Below, piece after piece: positions 46,793 through 55,614 of a stretch of 64,000 nucleotides of DNA. The DNA is from Methylocystis rosea SV97. GTDB lineage: Bacteria > Pseudomonadota > Alphaproteobacteria > Rhizobiales > Beijerinckiaceae. Location of the stretch: assembly GCF_000372845.1 (NCBI RefSeq), contig NZ_KB889963.1, forward strand, positions 62,001-126,000, read 5' to 3'. Numbering within the stretch: position 1 is the first letter of the stretch; each line of letters opens with the position of its first letter. The notes beneath the pieces are model-generated. The model did no database searches, had not been told where the DNA came from, and saw only the letters and a list, made by a program, of their open reading frames with translations. Both the position numbers and the translations under genes were made by a program.

Positions 46793-46920
46793 ATGCTCAC
46801 CAACAGTCGCGAAATCATTCGCCGCCTCGAAAGCGAAGGGTGGCGGCTCGTGACAAGAAAGACATGCCGCCAAAGACTGTGCTCAGCATTTATGAAAGCG
46901 CAGGCTGGCCCAAAGACTGA
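46793..46920 (+). pseudogene. hicA: hicA toxin gene remnant with internal deletion
   Basis: From ATG 46793 the frame reads MLTNSREIIRRLESEGWRLVTR, the N-terminus of a HicA mRNA interferase. From 46858 another frame reads KDMPPKTVLSIYESAGWPKD and then stops at 46920, the HicA C-terminus. The middle, about 20 codons with the conserved catalytic His (the GSHHQF region of the family), is missing, and the join is out of frame. The toxin is therefore dead. It runs toward a hicB-like gene on the other strand, 1 bp apart. Confidence 0.8.
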
Positions 46921-46921
46921 T

Positions 46922-47239
46922 TCACTCGGCCGCTTCTCGCCTTTGCGCCCAAGGCGCTTCGATGGCGATCACAATTTCCGCATCGGCAAAACGCTCAGCC
47001 CATTTCGGGTCGGCTCGCAAGAGTTCAAAATTGCGCGGCTCAGGAATCGGTAGACCGTCCTCGCGCATGCCCTCCGCCCAAAGTTCCAGCGCCTCGCTGG
47101 CCATGATAAAAATATCGTCGATCTCGTCGGCGGCCGAAAAACATCCCGGCGCGTCGGGAAAGCTCATGCCGTAGGCGCTGTGTTCGTCCTTATGGACGCT
47201 GTGTTCGTCCTTATGGACAATGACGATGTAGGGCTTCAT
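46922..47239 (-). CDS. hicB: HicB-like antitoxin, C-terminally short
   Basis: A 105-residue protein with a HicB-like N-terminal domain: MKPYIVIVHKDEHS, then YGMSFPDAPGCFSAADEIDD, EALELWAEGM and LPIPEPR. Family members normally go on with a ribbon-helix-helix DNA-binding domain of about 45 residues; here the protein ends in EAPWAQRREAAE just before the hicA remnant, so the DNA-binding part is lost. A 7-residue unit (HKDEHSV, then HKDEHSA) is duplicated near the start. The ribosome site AGAGG precedes ATG 47239. With no active toxin it is probably a leftover antitoxin. Confidence 0.75.
   Translation of the reverse strand: MKPYIVIVHKDEHSVHKDEHSAYGMSFPDAPGCFSAADEIDDIFIMASEALELWAEGMREDGLPIPEPRNFELLRADPKWAERFADAEIVIAIEAPWAQRREAAE
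47178..47219. repeat. 21-bp tandem duplication inside hicB
   Basis: A 21-bp unit starting GCTGTGTTCGTCC is repeated exactly twice, 47178-47198 and 47199-47219, adding seven codons to hicB without breaking its frame. The perfect identity suggests a recent slippage event. Confidence 0.9.
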
Positions 47240-47653
47240 TGGCGGCCTCTGGGGTCCATGACACATCATAGCGCGTTCGAATCCGGCCCGCCATCGCTCG
47301 GCGCCATTGTACAGGACATCGCGAAACGCATCGCGCGGAGGCATTCGGCTCTTGTTCTCACAATTGCATCGTGTCGTCGCGGGGATGGCCGCGACAAGCG
47401 CGGCCGTGACGCGGTGAGTACGCCTCGCTAACCTGGATTCGGAGGCCGGGCCGTTGTGGCGTCGCCGCCACAGTCCGGCTTTTTCGGATCGTGAGCCGGG
47501 CGCGCCGCCTCGCGCCGATTCACAAGCCTCACGGCGCGCGTTACTGTTCCGGCGAAGCAATGGAGGATTGCCGCGCGGCGGCGCTCCACCCATATCTTGA
47601 CTGGAAAGGCGCCGCAGATCTCGCCGCGACGGGATTTTGCGCAAGGAACCGCT
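47240..47653. other. Non-coding gap with one extragenic palindrome
   Basis: About 410 bp between the divergent hicB and L,D-transpeptidase genes. It contains a palindrome at 47384-47411 (stem GATGGCCGCG against CGCGGCCGTGACG, one G-T pair, loop ACAAG), a relative of the one at 33024-33054. No convincing reading frame is present. It should hold the promoter of the transpeptidase gene. Confidence 0.6.
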
Positions 47654-49297
47654 ATGACCGCTGGCGAAAAAGCCAAGCGACTTCTCCGCGCCGCGCTCGC
47701 GGCTGCGACCCTGTCGGCGTTCGCCGCTCCGGCGGTCGCGGCGCAGTATCCGCCGCGCCGCGCCGAACTGTTCGACCCGCCGCCGCTGGTCGCGCTGTTT
47801 GACGTGGTGCGCGTCCCGACGCGCGCGGCCTTGGACAATCCGAACTTCGCCGTCGCGGACGCCGCGCCCGCCGCGGTTTTGCTCGACGTCGAGCTGCGCG
47901 CCGAGCCTGTAAAACCGGACCCGCTGGACCTTGCCTGGAGCCTTCAGCCTGAAGAGAAGCGCGATCTCGCCGTGGCGCTCGACGCCTGGACGACGTCCGG
48001 CGGCGCGGCTCTCGGCCCTGAACGCCATCGTCTGCGCGCCACTCTGGCCACCGCCTACGCCGCTCGAGATCTCGCGCCTTTCTGGATCGAGAATGGAGAA
48101 TGGCGCGCTTCGGCTCGGGCCGCGCTCGCGCGCCTCGCGCTCGCCGCCGACGACGGGCTGGATCTTCGCGCCTATGCCGCGCCCGACGCAGAGAAGGCGG
48201 CGCCCTCGGCGGCGGACGAACTCGCTCTGTCGGAGGCCATCGCCGCCTATGCGCTGCAGGCGCGAGGCGCCCGGATCGAACCTGAACGCATCTCGCGACT
48301 CGTCGGGGCGAAAACGACCCTCCCCGATCCAGCGCTGGCCGTGGCCGAAGTCGCCGGCGCCGGCGCGACCGCCGGCGATGCGCTGCAGGCCTATAATCCC
48401 ACGCATTATGGCTATCAGCAGCTGCGCGAAAAACTCATCGAGCTGAGAACGCAGCGCGCCAGCGCGCCGGCCTCTGACGGACTTTACGCCGCAGCCACTG
48501 GGAACGTCACCCAGAGCGACGTCCTGCCGCCCGCAAGCAAGTCCAAGCGGCGTCGCGCCGCCGGGCTCGCCAAAGCTTCAACCTCGCGAGTCGAAGCCGA
48601 AATCATCGCCAATATGGAGCGGTGGCGCTGGCTGCCGCGCGACCTCGGCGAAGAACGGGTCGAGGTGAATATTCCCGATTTCGAACTCGCCGTCGTGCGC
48701 AACGGCGAGGTGACGCATCGCACGCGCGTCATCGTCGGCAAAGAGGCGACGCCGACGCCGATCTTCTCCAACGCGCTGCAGTACCTCATCGTCAATCCGT
48801 ATTGGAACGTGCCGCCGTCGATCCTGAACAAGGAGATGCTGCCGAAGGCGAATGGCGACGTCGCCGCCATCGCGGCGAGCGGCTTCAACGTGTCCTATCG
48901 CGGCGGCAAGCTCGTGGTGCGCCAGCCCCCCGGCGAGCGCAACGCGCTTGGGCGCATCAAATTCATGTTCCCGAACGATTTCTCGGTCTATCTGCACGAT
49001 ACGCCGTCGCGCAACCTGTTCTCCGCATCACATCGCGCCTTCAGTCATGGCTGCATGCGCGTCGATGCGCCGTTCGCGTTCGCCGAAGCCGTGCTCGGCC
49101 CCGGCAGCGGCTGGTCGGAGAGCCGCGTTCGCCGACTGATCGGCGGCTCGGAGCGCTACATCAATCTCGCCAAGCCGCTGCCGATCCACATCGAATATTT
49201 CACCGCCTATGTCGATGAAGGCGGGCGAATCGTGCTGCGCCCTGATCTCTACGGCTATTCGGCGCGGGTGCGGAAGGCTTTGGGGCTAGGCGCCTGA
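47654..49297 (+). CDS. YcbB-type L,D-transpeptidase
   Basis: A 547-residue protein with a signal peptide (LLRAALAAATLSAFAAPAVAA). An Ala-rich N-terminal region contains a scaffold segment (about 95-225, RLRATLATAYAARDLAPFWIENGEWR). The C-terminal YkuD catalytic domain (about 345-520) has VEVNIPDFELAVVRNGEV, ANPYWNVPPSILNKE-type wording and SHRAFSHGCMRVDAPFAFAE with the catalytic His and Cys. It forms 3-3 cross-links in peptidoglycan in the periplasm. The start ATG 47654 has AAGGA 8 bp upstream and begins directly with the signal peptide. Confidence 0.93.
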   Translation: MTAGEKAKRLLRAALAAATLSAFAAPAVAAQYPPRRAELFDPPPLVALFDVVRVPTRAALDNPNFAVADAAPAAVLLDVELRAEPVKPDPLDLAWSLQPEEKRDLAVALDAWTTSGGAALGPERHRLRATLATAYAARDLAPFWIENGEWRASARAALARLALAADDGLDLRAYAAPDAEKAAPSAADELALSEAIAAYALQARGARIEPERISRLVGAKTTLPDPALAVAEVAGAGATAGDALQAYNPTHYGYQQLREKLIELRTQRASAPASDGLYAAATGNVTQSDVLPPASKSKRRRAAGLAKASTSRVEAEIIANMERWRWLPRDLGEERVEVNIPDFELAVVRNGEVTHRTRVIVGKEATPTPIFSNALQYLIVNPYWNVPPSILNKEMLPKANGDVAAIAASGFNVSYRGGKLVVRQPPGERNALGRIKFMFPNDFSVYLHDTPSRNLFSASHRAFSHGCMRVDAPFAFAEAVLGPGSGWSESRVRRLIGGSERYINLAKPLPIHIEYFTAYVDEGGRIVLRPDLYGYSARVRKALGLGA

Positions 49298-49300
49298 ACC

Positions 49301-49960
49301 TTACACCGTCGCGGAAAACAGCGCGGCGCAGCCGACCGTTTCGACGCGGACCGCGCTGAAGCGCTTTTCGAGTTCGCGCGTCAGCGTCGCCAAATCGTCC
49401 TGCGTATTCGAGAATATACCCTTGGAATTGTAGAACGCCATCAGCCTCTGCGCCGCGAAGCTGCGCGCCACGCCGCCCTGCAGCAGCGTCGAGCCGAAAA
49501 CGACAGCGCCTGGAGACATTACGGGCGACAGGAAATCGAACGCGCGCGCCTTTGACGCCATGTCGCCCGGCAGGCAATGCAGAAGATAATTGACGCCGAG
49601 CGAGTCGAATTTGGCGCCGTCAAAGTCGATCGTCTCCAGCACATTGCGCACATAGGTCTCCGGCTCGTAGCGGGCGATGCGCCGCGCCGAGAATTGCAGC
49701 GCATCGCGGTTTAAATCCATCAGCGCGACGCGCGGCGTCGGAGTGGGAAACCTGCAGCGATCGAGAAAATAGCCGGTGCCGACGCCGACATCGAGATGAT
49801 TGCCGCTTATGTGTTGATCGTAATGGGCGAGCAGCCGCGGAGTCGGACATTTCCAGATCCAGCGATTGGACAGGCCGAGCACCAGCACATCGTAAATCGC
49901 GAGCATGTTCGGCGTGTAGACCGCCTGTCCGGCGTGAATTTGCTCGGTGGTGATCGGCAT
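49301..49960 (-). CDS. Class I SAM-dependent methyltransferase
   Basis: A 219-residue protein with a Rossmann-type methyltransferase fold: HLDVGVGTGYFLDRCRF (motif I), VALMDLNRDALQFSARRI (motif II) and FDSLGVNYLLHCLPGD (motif IV). No special substrate domain is present. It converges with the transpeptidase gene, the stops being 3 bp apart. The frame could extend upstream to 50209, but the region before 49960 is not conserved. Target unknown. Confidence 0.82.
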   Translation of the reverse strand: MPITTEQIHAGQAVYTPNMLAIYDVLVLGLSNRWIWKCPTPRLLAHYDQHISGNHLDVGVGTGYFLDRCRFPTPTPRVALMDLNRDALQFSARRIARYEPETYVRNVLETIDFDGAKFDSLGVNYLLHCLPGDMASKARAFDFLSPVMSPGAVVFGSTLLQGGVARSFAAQRLMAFYNSKGIFSNTQDDLATLTRELEKRFSAVRVETVGCAALFSATV

Positions 49961-50060
49961 CGCTCTCGCTCCGGAACTATCGGCGGCTTCGGGGGTGACA
50001 ACCGGCCCGCCTGCGTGGAAGAAGCTTATCTCATGTTCATAAGACGCTGCTAAGCTTCCA

Positions 50061-51872
50061 ATGGCCCCTCCGCCCCTCCTCGCCCTCCAGGGCGTCATGC
50101 TCACGCTCGGCGGGAAGCCGCTGCTGGAAGGCGTCGATTTCGCCGTTGCGACAGGCGCCCGGCTATGCGTCGTCGGCCGCAACGGCTCGGGCAAATCGAC
50201 GCTGCTCAAGATCGCGGCCGGCGAAATCGAGCCGGATGCCGGCGTGCGTTTCCTGCAGCCCGGCGCATCGCTGCGCTATCTGCCGCAGGAGCCGGACTTT
50301 TCCGGCTTCGCCACGGCTCTCGCCTATGTCGAAGCTGGCCTCGGGCCGCTCGACGATCCTCACGTCGCCAGAACCCTGCTCAACGATCTGGGGCTCGAGG
50401 GGGACGAAAACCCCCGGCGCCTCTCGGGCGGCGAAGCGCGGCGGGCGGCGCTCGCCCGCGTTCTCGCGCCCGAGCCCGACATTCTGCTGCTCGACGAGCC
50501 GACGAACCACCTCGATCTGCCAACGATCCTGTGGCTCGAAGAAAGGCTCGCGACGTTGCGGTCCGCGCTCGTGCTCATCAGCCACGACCGCCGCTTTCTT
50601 CAGGATCTGACCCGTGAAACGCTTTGGATCGACCGCGGCAGCACGCGCCATCTAGCGCGCGGCTTCAAGGAGTTCGAGGCCTGGCGCGACCGCGAATTGG
50701 AGGAAGAGGAAAAGCAGCAGCACAAGTTGGAGCGCAAGATCGTCGCCGAAGAACATTGGCTGCGCCACGGCGTTTCGGGACGGCGCAAGCGCAATATGAA
50801 GCGACTCGGGGGCCTGCATCATCTGCGCGCGGAGCGCCGCGATCGCGTCATGCCGACCGGCGACGTGAAACTTGAAGCCAGCGAAGCGCAGCTGTCCGGC
50901 AAGCTGGTCATCGAGGCGATCAAGATCGGCAAGTCCTACGGCGAACGCGTCATCGTCGAAAATTTCACGACGCGCATTCTGCGGGGCGACCGCATCGGAA
51001 TCATCGGCGCGAACGGCGCCGGCAAAACGACGCTCGTCAACCTGCTGACCGGCGCGCTCGCGCCCGACAGCGGCAAGGTGCGATTAGGCGCCAATCTCGA
51101 AATGGCGACTCTCGAGCAAAGCCGCGCGAGTCTCGATCCGGGAACCACCTTGCAGGACGCGCTGACCGGCGGCGGCTCCGACACGATCGAGATCAATGGC
51201 GAGCGGCGTCACGTCATCGGCTACATGAAGGATTTCCTGTTCAAGCCGGAACAGGCGCGCACGCCCATTGGGAGGCTTTCGGGCGGCGAACGCGGACGCT
51301 TGCTGCTTGCGCGGGCGCTGGCGAAGCCGTCGAATCTCCTCGCGCTCGACGAACCAACGAACGACCTCGATCTCGAAACGCTCGATCTCTTAGAGGAAAT
51401 GCTCGCCGATTATCCCGGCACGCTGATCGTCGTCAGCCATGATCGCGATTTTCTCGATCGCGTCGCGACGAGCGTTTTGATGAGCGATGGCGACGGCCGC
51501 TGGATTGAATATGCCGGCGGCTATAGCGACATGGTCGCTCAGCGCGGCAAGGGCGTGGAGACGCGAGGCGCGTTCGCCTCGGCGCGGGAGACGAAAGAAA
51601 AGCCCGCACCGCGCGTGAAGGCGGCGATACGGCAGAAGCTCTCCTTCAAGGAGCAGCATGCGCTCGCGACCCTGCCCGGCAAGATCGACGCGTTGCGGGA
51701 ACAATGCGCGAAATTGCAGAGACTGCTTGATGACCCGGAGCTCTATGCGCGCGATCCGGCCAAATTCGCAAAGGCGAGCGAAGCATTCGCCGTGCTTCAA
51801 GCCGACATCGCCAAGGCGGAAGATGAGTGGCTCGCGCTCGAAATCAAGCGCGAGGAAGAGCGGTCAAACTAG
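50061..51872 (+). CDS. uup: ABC-F family ATPase (Uup-like)
   Basis: A 603-residue soluble protein with two ABC domains and no membrane part. Domain 1: CVVGRNGSGKSTLLK, LSGGEARRAALARVLAPEPDILLLDEPTNHLD. Domain 2: GIIGANGAGKTTLVNLLTG, LSGGERGRLLLARALAKPSNLLALDEPTNDLD. The linker between them (about 205-270) is Lys/Glu/Arg-rich. A C-terminal helical region (about 520-600) fits Uup, which acts on DNA or ribosomes. ABC-F proteins work at the ribosome or on replication intermediates. Single gene. Confidence 0.92.
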   Translation: MAPPPLLALQGVMLTLGGKPLLEGVDFAVATGARLCVVGRNGSGKSTLLKIAAGEIEPDAGVRFLQPGASLRYLPQEPDFSGFATALAYVEAGLGPLDDPHVARTLLNDLGLEGDENPRRLSGGEARRAALARVLAPEPDILLLDEPTNHLDLPTILWLEERLATLRSALVLISHDRRFLQDLTRETLWIDRGSTRHLARGFKEFEAWRDRELEEEEKQQHKLERKIVAEEHWLRHGVSGRRKRNMKRLGGLHHLRAERRDRVMPTGDVKLEASEAQLSGKLVIEAIKIGKSYGERVIVENFTTRILRGDRIGIIGANGAGKTTLVNLLTGALAPDSGKVRLGANLEMATLEQSRASLDPGTTLQDALTGGGSDTIEINGERRHVIGYMKDFLFKPEQARTPIGRLSGGERGRLLLARALAKPSNLLALDEPTNDLDLETLDLLEEMLADYPGTLIVVSHDRDFLDRVATSVLMSDGDGRWIEYAGGYSDMVAQRGKGVETRGAFASARETKEKPAPRVKAAIRQKLSFKEQHALATLPGKIDALREQCAKLQRLLDDPELYARDPAKFAKASEAFAVLQADIAKAEDEWLALEIKREEERSN

Positions 51873-52046
51873 AAGAATTCCGCTCTGCAGCAGCACAATG
51901 GAAGTCTTCCATGCGAAGTTTTGCCGCTCGTTATTGATGATCGAAAACAGCATAGCTAGATGTCGGGCTCTCTTCCAAGAGAAGCGCCGTTGCACAGAAA
52001 TTTGCATTGGCGCGTCAACTAATAATAGTTCCAGGGAGAAAGCTTC

Positions 52047-52508
52047 GTGACACGCGCATATCTCACCTTCGGCCGCCGTTTCGGCGCAACCGCTTTGGCT
52101 CTTGCGATCCTCATCGGATGGTCGCGCTCTTCGATGGCGGGCGAAACCGTCGAGATCAAAATGCTCAACAAGGGCGCGGACCGTTACATGGTGTTCGAGC
52201 CGGAGGTCGTGCGGATCAAACCGGGCGACACGATTAAATTCGTCGCGGCCGATAAGGGGCATAACGCCGTCACGATAAAGGAGTTGCTCCCTTCGGGCGC
52301 GGAGCCGTTCCGCGGCAAGATCAATGAGGAATTGGCGATCACGCTGTCCACGCCCGGCGTCTATGGCTTCCGTTGCGATCCGCACTACACGCTGGGAATG
52401 GTCGGCGTTGTCATCGTCGGAGAGCCGACCAATCTCGACGCCGCCAAGCAGGCGAAGCTGCCCGGCAAGGCCGGCGAGGTCATGACGAAACTTCTGGGGA
52501 GCCTCTGA
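52047..52508 (+). CDS. Pseudoazurin (type I blue copper protein)
   Basis: A 153-residue periplasmic electron carrier. A signal peptide (FGATALALAILIGWSRSSMAG) is followed by a cupredoxin. The four copper ligands are visible: His in ADKGHNAV, then Cys, His and Met in FRCDPHYTLGMVG. The GTG start at 52047 has a strong AGGGAG site. In methylotrophs and denitrifiers such proteins pass electrons between the bc1 complex or methylamine/methanol oxidation and terminal enzymes; the partner here is unknown. A 34-bp palindrome lies 48 bp after the stop. Confidence 0.95.
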   Translation: MTRAYLTFGRRFGATALALAILIGWSRSSMAGETVEIKMLNKGADRYMVFEPEVVRIKPGDTIKFVAADKGHNAVTIKELLPSGAEPFRGKINEELAITLSTPGVYGFRCDPHYTLGMVGVVIVGEPTNLDAAKQAKLPGKAGEVMTKLLGSL

Positions 52509-52556
52509 GTCTTCGCGCCTAAATGCGGCGTTGGCGAACGTCCAATCAGCCGCAAC

Positions 52557-52590
52557 GAGAGAGGCTTTCGCCGCGGCGAAAGCCTCTCTC
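52557..52590. terminator. 34-bp perfect palindrome between convergent genes
   Basis: The half GAGAGAGGCTTTCGCCG is directly followed by its exact complement with no loop base. It lies between the stops of the pseudoazurin gene (52508) and the MFS gene (52620), so it could end transcription from both sides. No T tract follows on either strand, so classical rho-independent action is not certain. Confidence 0.6.
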
Positions 52591-52619
52591 CGGAGCCGAA
52601 AAATGGCTGGAACGAGACA

Positions 52620-53939
52620 TCAGGCGCGACGAAATCGAAGGCTGACCCCGCCGATGCGGAGAATCAGCAAAGCCGCGATCAGCGGTCCCAGGGCGAGCGC
52701 GAGCAGCGCGTCAGAAAATTCGCCCGTCGCGCCTTTGACCAGACCGACGAGATAAGGCCCGGCAAAACCCGAGATATTGCCGATCGAATTGATCACCGCG
52801 ACGCCAACCACGGCGTCGCCCGTTCCGAGCGCCAGCGTCGTGAAGCTCCAGAAGGTCGGCAGCGCCGCGACCGCGCCGACGGCGGCGACGGACAGCGCGA
52901 TCATCGATAGCAACGGCGTCGGCGCGTAGGCGGCGCAGGCCAGTCCGATTGCGCCGACGACGCCGGCGAGCGCCGTATGGCGTACGGTCTCACGGCGCCG
53001 GTCGGAGCTGCGGCTCCAGGCCCACATCGCGAGCGCGGCGCAAATATAGGGAATGGACGCCAGCAAACTCGTGGCGATGACGCCAAATCCGAAAGCCTTG
53101 ATGATTTGCGGGAGCCAGAAGCTCAAGCCGTAGAGCGCGATGACGATCCCGAAATAGGCGACGCCGAGAATCAGAATGCGCACGTCCTTGAGCGCGCGCC
53201 AATGGTCGCCATGATCCCGCCCCGCCTCGCGTTCGAGCACGGCGCGCAACGACGCTTTTTCGCCGGACGTGAGCCATTTCGCGGACTGAGGTCCGTCAGG
53301 CAGATAGAAAAAACAGAAGACCCCGAGAATGATCGAAGGCAACGCCTCCATCAGGAACAGCCAGCGCCAGCCGCTGATCCCGCCGACGCCGTTCAGCGAG
53401 GCGAGGATGAATCCCGAGATCGGCGATCCGATCGCACTGGCGAGAGGAACCGCAATCAGGAAGCTGGCGAGAACGCGCGCGCGCTGGGCGGCGGGAATCC
53501 AATAGGTGAGGTAGAGAATGACGCCCGGCGCGAAACCGGCTTCCATCACGCCGAGCAACAGACGCAATACAACGAAGCTCGCCTCGCTCCAGATGAAGGC
53601 GGTGAGCGCCGAAACAAGGCCCCAACTCACCATGATGCGCGCAATCCACAGGCGCGCGCCGACGCGATGCATGACGTAGTTGCTCGGCGCTTCGAACAGG
53701 CAATAGCCGATAAAGAAAACCCCGGCGGCCCAGCCGAAGAATTCCGGCGTGAAGCCAAGTTCGGCATTCATTGTCAGGGCGGCGAAGCCGATGTTCACGC
53801 GGTCGAGATAGGCGACGATAAAAGCGGTGACGAGAAACGGAATCAGTCGCCGCGCCACTTTCGCGACGACGCGGTCGGCGTCGACGGTTTCATGCGGCGC
53901 GCCGAGCTTGGGGGGCGCTGCGACCGCCGCATCCGACAT
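52620..53939 (-). CDS. MFS transporter, anion:cation symporter (ACS) type
   Basis: A 439-residue carrier with 12 predicted membrane helices. The start RLIPFLVTAFIVAYLDRVNIGFAALTMNAELGFTPEFFGWAAGVFFIGYCLFEAPSNYVMHRVGARLWIARIM-type wording (given in part: YLDRVNIGFAAL, FFIGYCLFEAPSN) is that of the ACS family, which imports organic acids such as tartrate, phthalate or hydroxyphenylacetate. The substrate is unknown. It is separated by 3 bp from the methyltransferase gene upstream on the same strand and is likely co-transcribed with it. Confidence 0.9.
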   Translation of the reverse strand: MSDAAVAAPPKLGAPHETVDADRVVAKVARRLIPFLVTAFIVAYLDRVNIGFAALTMNAELGFTPEFFGWAAGVFFIGYCLFEAPSNYVMHRVGARLWIARIMVSWGLVSALTAFIWSEASFVVLRLLLGVMEAGFAPGVILYLTYWIPAAQRARVLASFLIAVPLASAIGSPISGFILASLNGVGGISGWRWLFLMEALPSIILGVFCFFYLPDGPQSAKWLTSGEKASLRAVLEREAGRDHGDHWRALKDVRILILGVAYFGIVIALYGLSFWLPQIIKAFGFGVIATSLLASIPYICAALAMWAWSRSSDRRRETVRHTALAGVVGAIGLACAAYAPTPLLSMIALSVAAVGAVAALPTFWSFTTLALGTGDAVVGVAVINSIGNISGFAGPYLVGLVKGATGEFSDALLALALGPLIAALLILRIGGVSLRFRRA

Positions 53940-53942
53940 TAG

Positions 53943-54650
53943 TTAAGCCCGCTCAAAGCGCATGAGATGGTGCCAGCGATGCGGAACATCGCCGGGCAAG
54001 CGCTTAAGACCTGCCGCGCGCGCCTGCTGTTCCAGAAGCGACAATGGCTCCGGATAGTCGCTTGTCGAGACATGATCGAAAATCGCGTCCTTCTCAGCTC
54101 GCGAAAGGCCGGTCCAATCCTTCTCGATCCAAGCGAAATAATGCCTCAGATAGTCGTCGCGCGTTTCGTCTTCCTCGCGCATCGTATCGACCAGCAACAG
54201 CAGGCCGCCCGGCGCGAGCGCGCGCGATGCGCGGCGGAAGAACTCGGCTTTATCCTCGGTCGCCAGGTGATGCAGAACGAAACTGCTGTGGAGGACATCA
54301 TAGGAGACGCCCTCGGAAAGAGCCGACAGCATGTCGCTGTGCGCGAGCTGCACGGGGCATGGCAGAGATTTCAGATTTTCGGCTGCGAGCGCGAGCGCGG
54401 TGTCAGAAAGATCAATCCCCTTGTAGCTTGCCGGCGGGATGCGGCGCAGAATCGGCGCAAAGACATGCGCATCGCCACAGCCGAGATCGAGCAGAGAGAA
54501 GGCGCGCCCCTCGAAGCGCTCGCGCAAGGCGCGCTCGACCTCTTCCCCGAGCGCCGCGTGAAACATGAAATCTTTGACGACGACCTTCTCATAGGTGTCC
54601 CAGAGATCGAAAATCTCGCCTGAGTATGCGCTCTTTACATCGGCGTTCAT
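53943..54650 (-). CDS. Class I SAM-dependent methyltransferase
   Basis: A 235-residue methyltransferase with SLLDLGCGDAHVFAPIL (motif I), YKGIDLSDTALALAAENL (II) and YDVLHSSFVLHHLATEDKAEFF (IV/post-I). The C-terminal half has acidic, aromatic helices (YLRHYFAWIEKDW). ATG 54650 has AAAAAGG upstream; a GTG at 54677 overlapping the stop of the previous gene is an alternative. It is the middle gene of a minus-strand run nitroreductase-methyltransferase-MFS, which may act on one small aromatic or acid compound; this is inference. Confidence 0.82.
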   Translation of the reverse strand: MNADVKSAYSGEIFDLWDTYEKVVVKDFMFHAALGEEVERALRERFEGRAFSLLDLGCGDAHVFAPILRRIPPASYKGIDLSDTALALAAENLKSLPCPVQLAHSDMLSALSEGVSYDVLHSSFVLHHLATEDKAEFFRRASRALAPGGLLLLVDTMREEDETRDDYLRHYFAWIEKDWTGLSRAEKDAIFDHVSTSDYPEPLSLLEQQARAAGLKRLPGDVPHRWHHLMRFERA

Positions 54651-54673
54651 AAGCCAGCCTTTTTCTCGTCGAT

Positions 54674-55525
54674 TCACTTAAGAGCGAAGCCAAGCGCGTT
54701 GAGGGCTTCGCGAATGCGGTCGCGACCGCTCAACGCATCCGGACCGCGCACGCGCGACAGCGCCTGACGAATCCACCCCTGATCGGGCAGCCCCTGCTCC
54801 TTTTGGAATTCCTTGAACTTTTCATCGAGCGTTTCGATCGCCTCGCGCTGCGCGTCGCCCCATTCATATTGCTCCTGATGAAGCACCGCTCCTTGACCCA
54901 GACGAGGCTTGACGGCGGCGTTGGCGGCCGGATCGGGAACGCCGACGACCATGCCGAAGACGGCGAAGACGTTCGGCGGCAGATTCAATTCCTTGGCGAC
55001 CTCTTCCGGCTTGTTGCGCATCGCGCCGATATAGCAGCAGCCCAGGCCGATCGATTCAAGTGCGCTGACCGCGTTCTGCGCGGCGAGCGCGGCGTCGACC
55101 ACGCCGGTCAGGAACAATTCGAAATACGAGAGTCCGGCGCCATCACGCCCTTTCTCGCGCCCGAGATTTTCGAGCCGCGCGAGATCGCAGAGCCAGACGA
55201 GAAACAGCGGGGCGTGATGGACGTGCTTCTGGCCGCCGGCAAGATCGGCGAGACGGGTCTTGCGCGCCTCGTCCTGCACCGCGACGACGCTCCAGACTTG
55301 CAGATTCGACGATGTCGACGCCGACTGCGCGGCCGCGACGATGATCTCCAGCGCGCCTTCCGGCAGCGGCTCGGGCAGGAAATTCCGATGTGAACGATGC
55401 GCCACAATGAGATCGAGCGTGTCGTTCCACTGCTTGGGCTTTGGCGAATCGTCGCGGCGATAGCGCTCAAACATCGCCGCCGCGCCGCGCGGATCGAATG
55501 GTTGCGGGCTCAAAGGCTTGTTCAT
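54674..55525 (-). CDS. NADPH-dependent nitroreductase (NfsA/FRP type)
   Basis: A 283-residue FMN enzyme. The family start HRSHRNFLPEPLPEGALEIIVAAAQSASTSSNLQVWSVVAV carries the FMN-phosphate Arg/Ser residues; AALAAQNAVSALESIGLGCCYIGAMRNKPEEVA and VFGMVVGVPD follow. It reduces nitroaromatics, quinones or flavins with NADPH. First gene of the run with the methyltransferase and MFS genes; the distance to the next gene is one of near-overlap. Confidence 0.9.
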   Translation of the reverse strand: MNKPLSPQPFDPRGAAAMFERYRRDDSPKPKQWNDTLDLIVAHRSHRNFLPEPLPEGALEIIVAAAQSASTSSNLQVWSVVAVQDEARKTRLADLAGGQKHVHHAPLFLVWLCDLARLENLGREKGRDGAGLSYFELFLTGVVDAALAAQNAVSALESIGLGCCYIGAMRNKPEEVAKELNLPPNVFAVFGMVVGVPDPAANAAVKPRLGQGAVLHQEQYEWGDAQREAIETLDEKFKEFQKEQGLPDQGWIRQALSRVRGPDALSGRDRIREALNALGFALK

Positions 55526-55580
55526 GGGCTTCCTTTAGGCGGGTTGCTCTGCTGGCGCAACATTCCGCCCTGTCGCTTTG

Positions 55581-55611
55581 TTGACTCTGATGTATATTAT
55601 GGAAATATACA
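55581..55611 (+). promoter_or_regulatory. brnTA promoter with operator palindrome
   Basis: A -35-like TTGACT (55581-55586) is followed by an inverted repeat, TGTATATT and AATATACA (55591-55598 and 55604-55611) with a 5-bp spacer. With a 17-bp spacing the -10 element is AATATA at 55604-55609, so the right arm of the repeat covers it. BrnA bound there would block RNA polymerase, as expected for an autorepressed toxin-antitoxin operon. The brnT ATG follows at 55615, leaving almost no leader. Confidence 0.65.
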
Positions 55612-55614
55612 CAA

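Noticed and set aside
46793-47053. 86-codon frame as an intact protein
   Set aside because: The first 23 residues are HicA, then the frame is lost; the HicA C-terminus continues in another frame, so this is a pseudogene.
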